Shown in pieces: positions 61,238 through 64,000 of a DNA stretch of 64,000 bases (the first letter of the stretch is position 1; the number at the start of each line of letters is the position of its first letter). The position numbers and the translations under genes were made by a program. This stretch comes from CALBJU01 sp965247125 (GTDB taxonomy: Bacteria > Bacteroidota > Rhodothermia > Rhodothermales > UBA10348), in NCBI GenBank assembly GCA_965247125.1, contig CBDFGO010000003.1, positions 744,001-808,000 on the forward strand, read 5' to 3'. The notes below the pieces were generated by a model that did not search any database, had not been told where the DNA came from, and saw nothing but the letters and a program-made list of their open reading frames with translations.

Positions 61238-61879
61238 CTATACTCTGGGAGATACCGATTCAAACGCTTTCACGAATTGCTGGGTCGCCTTCCTGGGATC
61301 GTCGGCAAGCGATACCGCTGACATGACTGCAACACCGTGAGCGCCGACTCTGATCAGATCTGGTACGCGCCCGGGTGTTATACCCGCAATGCCGATTACG
61401 GGGATCTGAACAGAATTACAGACCTCCAGGACAGACTCCAGACCCTTTTCGGGAAGTGGATTGTCTTTCGATCGTGTCTTGAAAACCGGTCCAAAACCGA
61501 TGTAGTCTGCGCCAGCCTGTTCGGCTTGAAGTGCAAGGGCTAGCGTTGAAGCCGTTATTCCGATTACCGCATCAGGGCCGAGTACTTCCCTCGCATACTC
61601 AATCGGCATGTCCGTCTGGCCCAGGTGTACGCCATTGGCACCAACGGCAATCGCCACGTCTACCCGATCATTTACCAGAAGGCATATGTTGGCCCTCGCA
61701 CAGACGGTAGCTACGGTCTCAGCGGCAAACAACAGATCCCGGATATGGCCCCCTTTTTGCCGAAATTGAATAACGTCTGCGCCCCCATCGATTGCCATCG
61801 ATGCTAATTCAGCGTGGGTGTATCGTTGCTGAAAATAAAAGTCGGTCAGGACGTGAAGTTTGCCAATTGATCTCTGCAT
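61238..61879 (-). CDS. thiE: Thiamine-phosphate synthase
   Basis: The product is 213 aa of the TIM-barrel type. DGGADVIQFRQKGG, LLVNDRVDVA, GVHLGQTDMP and FGPVFKTRSK (phosphate/thiazole binding) are the standard motifs. It joins HMP-PP and thiazole phosphate. 37 bp upstream of the M24 gene; no other thi gene or TPP riboswitch was seen near it. Confidence 0.93.
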   Translation of the reverse strand: MQRSIGKLHVLTDFYFQQRYTHAELASMAIDGGADVIQFRQKGGHIRDLLFAAETVATVCARANICLLVNDRVDVAIAVGANGVHLGQTDMPIEYAREVLGPDAVIGITASTLALALQAEQAGADYIGFGPVFKTRSKDNPLPEKGLESVLEVCNSVQIPVIGIAGITPGRVPDLIRVGAHGVAVMSAVSLADDPRKATQQFVKAFESVSPRV

Positions 61880-61964
61880 CAGTTGGTCGGATTCGTAGGA
61901 GTTTAGTACGTTAGGGCCGCCTGTCTATGCATCGCCAAGTTATGCTCCAAGAAAGAATAATATC

Positions 61965-63050
61965 ATGAGTCATCCAGAGAGAAATTCACGCCGCGATTTT
62001 ATCCGCAAAAGCACAGCTGTCGGGCTTGCAGCTACGCTGGGAGGTGCACCCCGAGTGGTTGGCGCCGTGGCTGATAATTTCAAAGACAAGAAACCTGCTG
62101 GACCCGTCGTTATTTGCAGCAGGAATGGCAGGAATGCGATTGTTCGGGCGATGGAGGTCATCCAATCGGGCGGAGATGCTCTGGAGGCTGTCGTTGCCGG
62201 TGTAAATCTGGTGGAAGAGGACCCGAACGACACGAGCGTCGGATATGGCGGCCTACCGAATGCTCTCGGAGTTGTTCAGCTGGATTCGGCTGTGATGCAC
62301 GGCCCAACAGCTCGTGCGGGATCTGTAGCGTGTATTGAAGGGATCATGTATCCGTCCAAAGTGGCAAAGCTTGTTCTGGAGCGCACGGACCACGTCAATC
62401 TGGTTGCCCAGGGTGCACAAGACTTTGCGGTGATGCACGGATTTTCCGTAGAGAATCTGTTGACTGAGAGGGCCCGTGAGCGGTGGGTGCGCTGGCGTGA
62501 AAATCTGTCCAGCCAGGATGACTATCTGCCCGCGCATGAGCCGGACGAGAAAGGAATCGGTTCCCTATATCATCCTGAGGCCCGGACATGGGGTACGATT
62601 CATTGCTCGGCTATTGACCTCGCGGGAAATATTTCCTCGGTGACGACCACATCCGGATTGTCGTTCAAGATTCCAGGGCGCGTAGGGGATTCGCCCATAA
62701 TAGGAGCGGGGCTGTATTGCGACAATGAGGTTGGTGCTGCAGGATCGACGGGTCGTGGGGAAGCCAATCTTGAGAACCTGGCCAGTTTCCTGATCGTCGA
62801 GCGCATGCGCGAAGGAGATTCTCCTCAGGATGCGTGCCTGTTCGCATGCCAGCGCATTGCTGATCATACAAAGCTTGCGAGACTTCAGGATGATCAGGGA
62901 CGACCAGACTTCAACGTCAAATTCTACGCCCTGAACGCAGCTGGAGAAGTCGGTGGAGGAGAGATCTGGGGCGGAAACGGCACATTCAGAGCGGCCAATT
63001 CTGAAGGAGAATATCTCGTCGACCTCGGATACCTGTACAAATCAGAATAG
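61965..63050 (+). CDS. N4-(beta-N-acetylglucosaminyl)-L-asparaginase family, Tat-exported
   Basis: The product is 361 aa. A twin-arginine signal NSRRDFIRKSTAVGLAATL is at the start. The Ntn nucleophile Thr lies in TWGTIHCSAIDLAG, and GAGLYCDNEVGAAGSTGRGE is the glycine-rich substrate region. It self-cleaves before the Thr and splits the GlcNAc-Asn bond of glycoproteins in the periplasm. Similar proteins occur in soil and marine Bacteroidota as scavenging enzymes. Confidence 0.93.
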   Translation: MSHPERNSRRDFIRKSTAVGLAATLGGAPRVVGAVADNFKDKKPAGPVVICSRNGRNAIVRAMEVIQSGGDALEAVVAGVNLVEEDPNDTSVGYGGLPNALGVVQLDSAVMHGPTARAGSVACIEGIMYPSKVAKLVLERTDHVNLVAQGAQDFAVMHGFSVENLLTERARERWVRWRENLSSQDDYLPAHEPDEKGIGSLYHPEARTWGTIHCSAIDLAGNISSVTTTSGLSFKIPGRVGDSPIIGAGLYCDNEVGAAGSTGRGEANLENLASFLIVERMREGDSPQDACLFACQRIADHTKLARLQDDQGRPDFNVKFYALNAAGEVGGGEIWGGNGTFRAANSEGEYLVDLGYLYKSE

Positions 63051-63148
63051 ATAGCCCATTCTGCCGACGACAGACACCCTGCTCATCGGATAACTCCGTG
63101 CTCATTTTTCAGAGCGCTCATTTTCCACAGCCAAATTTAATACGCGAA

Positions 63149-64000
63149 ATGATAAGTCGAATCAAAGTTCTTCTGGTGCTTGGGCTGTGTGTGACGCTCT
63201 CTGCTGAGGTCTCCACGGCTCAGACGCTTCCGTTTGCGATGGATGCGCCAACGGGAGGAGTGATGTCGTATGACCAATCCATTCCAACTCCCCAAGACGT
63301 GTTCGGGCATGTGATCGGAACGCGCCACACCGTGCCTCATCAGGTTGAAGCGTATTTTAGGGCGGTCGCCGCCGTGAGCGATCGTGTTCATCTAAACGTC
63401 CACGCTCAGTCTTATGAAGGTCGCAATCTTATTCATGCGATCGTTACTTCTCCGGCCAATCATGGCAGACTGGATGAGATAAGAGCCAATCATATCAGGG
63501 TTTCCGATGATCCGGCTGCCGTGAGCGATGAAGAGCTCGAGGGAATGCCCGTTGTACTTTATCAGGGATACAGTGTCCACGGAAATGAGGCATCTGGCAC
63601 GGAGGCCGCTGTTCTGTATCTCTATCACCTGGCTGCGGGAATCGGTCCAGGGATGGATGAAGCGCTCGAAAAGGCCGTCATCATACTCGATCCAATGTTC
63701 AATCCAGATGGTCGGGATCGATTCGGTGATTGGGTCAACAGAAACAGAGGCGGTGTCGCTACGATCGATTCTCAGGATCGTGAGCACAATGAGCCCTGGC
63801 CGGGTGGGCGAACCAATCACTACTGGTTTGACCTGAACAGGGATTGGATGGTGGCCCAACACCCAGAATCGCAGGGCCGAATGAAGGTTTTCCACAGCTG
63901 GCGACCTCATATCCTGACCGATCACCATGAAATGGGCGGCCGCGCCACTTTTTTCTTCCAGCCAGGGATTCCATCCCGCACGAATCCGAATACGCCAGCC
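63149..64000 (+). CDS. M14-family zinc carboxypeptidase, 3' partial
   Basis: 284 residues are visible to the window end. ATG 63149 is chosen because a signal peptide follows directly (MISRIKVLLVLGLCVTLSAE to STAQ). Zinc motif HGNEASG is in QGYSVHGNEASGTEA, and DLNRDWM and NPDGRDRF fit substrate-binding residues of M14. The third zinc ligand should lie in TDHHEMGG. It continues past 64000. Confidence 0.92.
   Translation, partial: MISRIKVLLVLGLCVTLSAEVSTAQTLPFAMDAPTGGVMSYDQSIPTPQDVFGHVIGTRHTVPHQVEAYFRAVAAVSDRVHLNVHAQSYEGRNLIHAIVTSPANHGRLDEIRANHIRVSDDPAAVSDEELEGMPVVLYQGYSVHGNEASGTEAAVLYLYHLAAGIGPGMDEALEKAVIILDPMFNPDGRDRFGDWVNRNRGGVATIDSQDREHNEPWPGGRTNHYWFDLNRDWMVAQHPESQGRMKVFHSWRPHILTDHHEMGGRATFFFQPGIPSRTNPNTPA

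Noticed and set aside
61880..61964. TPP riboswitch near thiE
   Set aside because: The short interval upstream of thiE has no CUGAGA-type conserved blocks that I can see.

Overview
The window looks like chromosomal DNA of a Bacteroidota/FCB-group bacterium, most likely near Rhodothermales. The pointers are a type IX secretion sorting tail with a YPNPFNP motif, lipoproteins with short CDS lipobox contexts, HU-like and SPOR-domain envelope proteins, and a DUF819/penicillin-acylase/NSS gene mix. This taxonomic call is inference. No rRNA, tRNA or CRISPR array was seen.

The window falls into two unlike halves. Positions 1 to about 26,683 form an accessory region crowded with insertion sequences: two IS256-family copies, three near-identical IS3-family copies plus the 23-bp end of a fourth, a second IS3-type element with a frameshifted transposase, and a third IS3-type element whose transposase is split by a complete group II intron. 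Most resident genes here are broken: a two-component-propeller protein, a protease/beta-helix/T9SS protein cut into two inverted halves, an AlbA_2 (Schlafen-like) gene split by IS256, a P-loop ATPase, a trypsin-like lipoprotein with an in-frame TGA, and the comM tail at the island edge. Intact cargo includes two tandem lipoprotein paralogues, a small Cys-rich cytosolic protein, and a compact four-gene operon at 12,140-14,319. That operon encodes two secreted Cys-rich peptides, a 6-bladed beta-propeller protein and a membrane-anchored thioredoxin-like CGTC protein. It lies between copies of a dispersed repeat (R) and is the best candidate for a little-described system.

From 26,684 on the window is gene-dense core genome. 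A minus-strand cluster encodes a 1,019-aa TPR protein, an outer-membrane barrel, two HU-like proteins (one with a membrane segment and SPOR domain), ExbB and ExbD, which suggests an energised envelope complex. Then follow a PfkB kinase, a frameshifted coiled-coil protein, a CxxCH lipoprotein, folB, a SixA-like phosphatase, a class I amidotransferase, maf, lnt, an orphan ParA, a penicillin acylase, an NSS transporter and a low-molecular-weight phosphatase. After these come an rmlB-rmlA-rmlC-like-HAD sugar-nucleotide cluster, polA with an M16 peptidase, a TlpA-like thioredoxin lipoprotein, pepF, a DUF819 membrane protein, a histidine kinase split by an amber codon, an M24 peptidase, thiE, a Tat-exported asparaginase and the start of an M14 carboxypeptidase.

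Broken genes are very common: frameshifts at homopolymers, in-frame TGA and TAG, and IS disruptions. In the accessory half this reads as genuine decay driven by transposition. The two lesions in the core half (coiled-coil protein, histidine kinase) could be real or assembly errors, and the sequence alone cannot tell.
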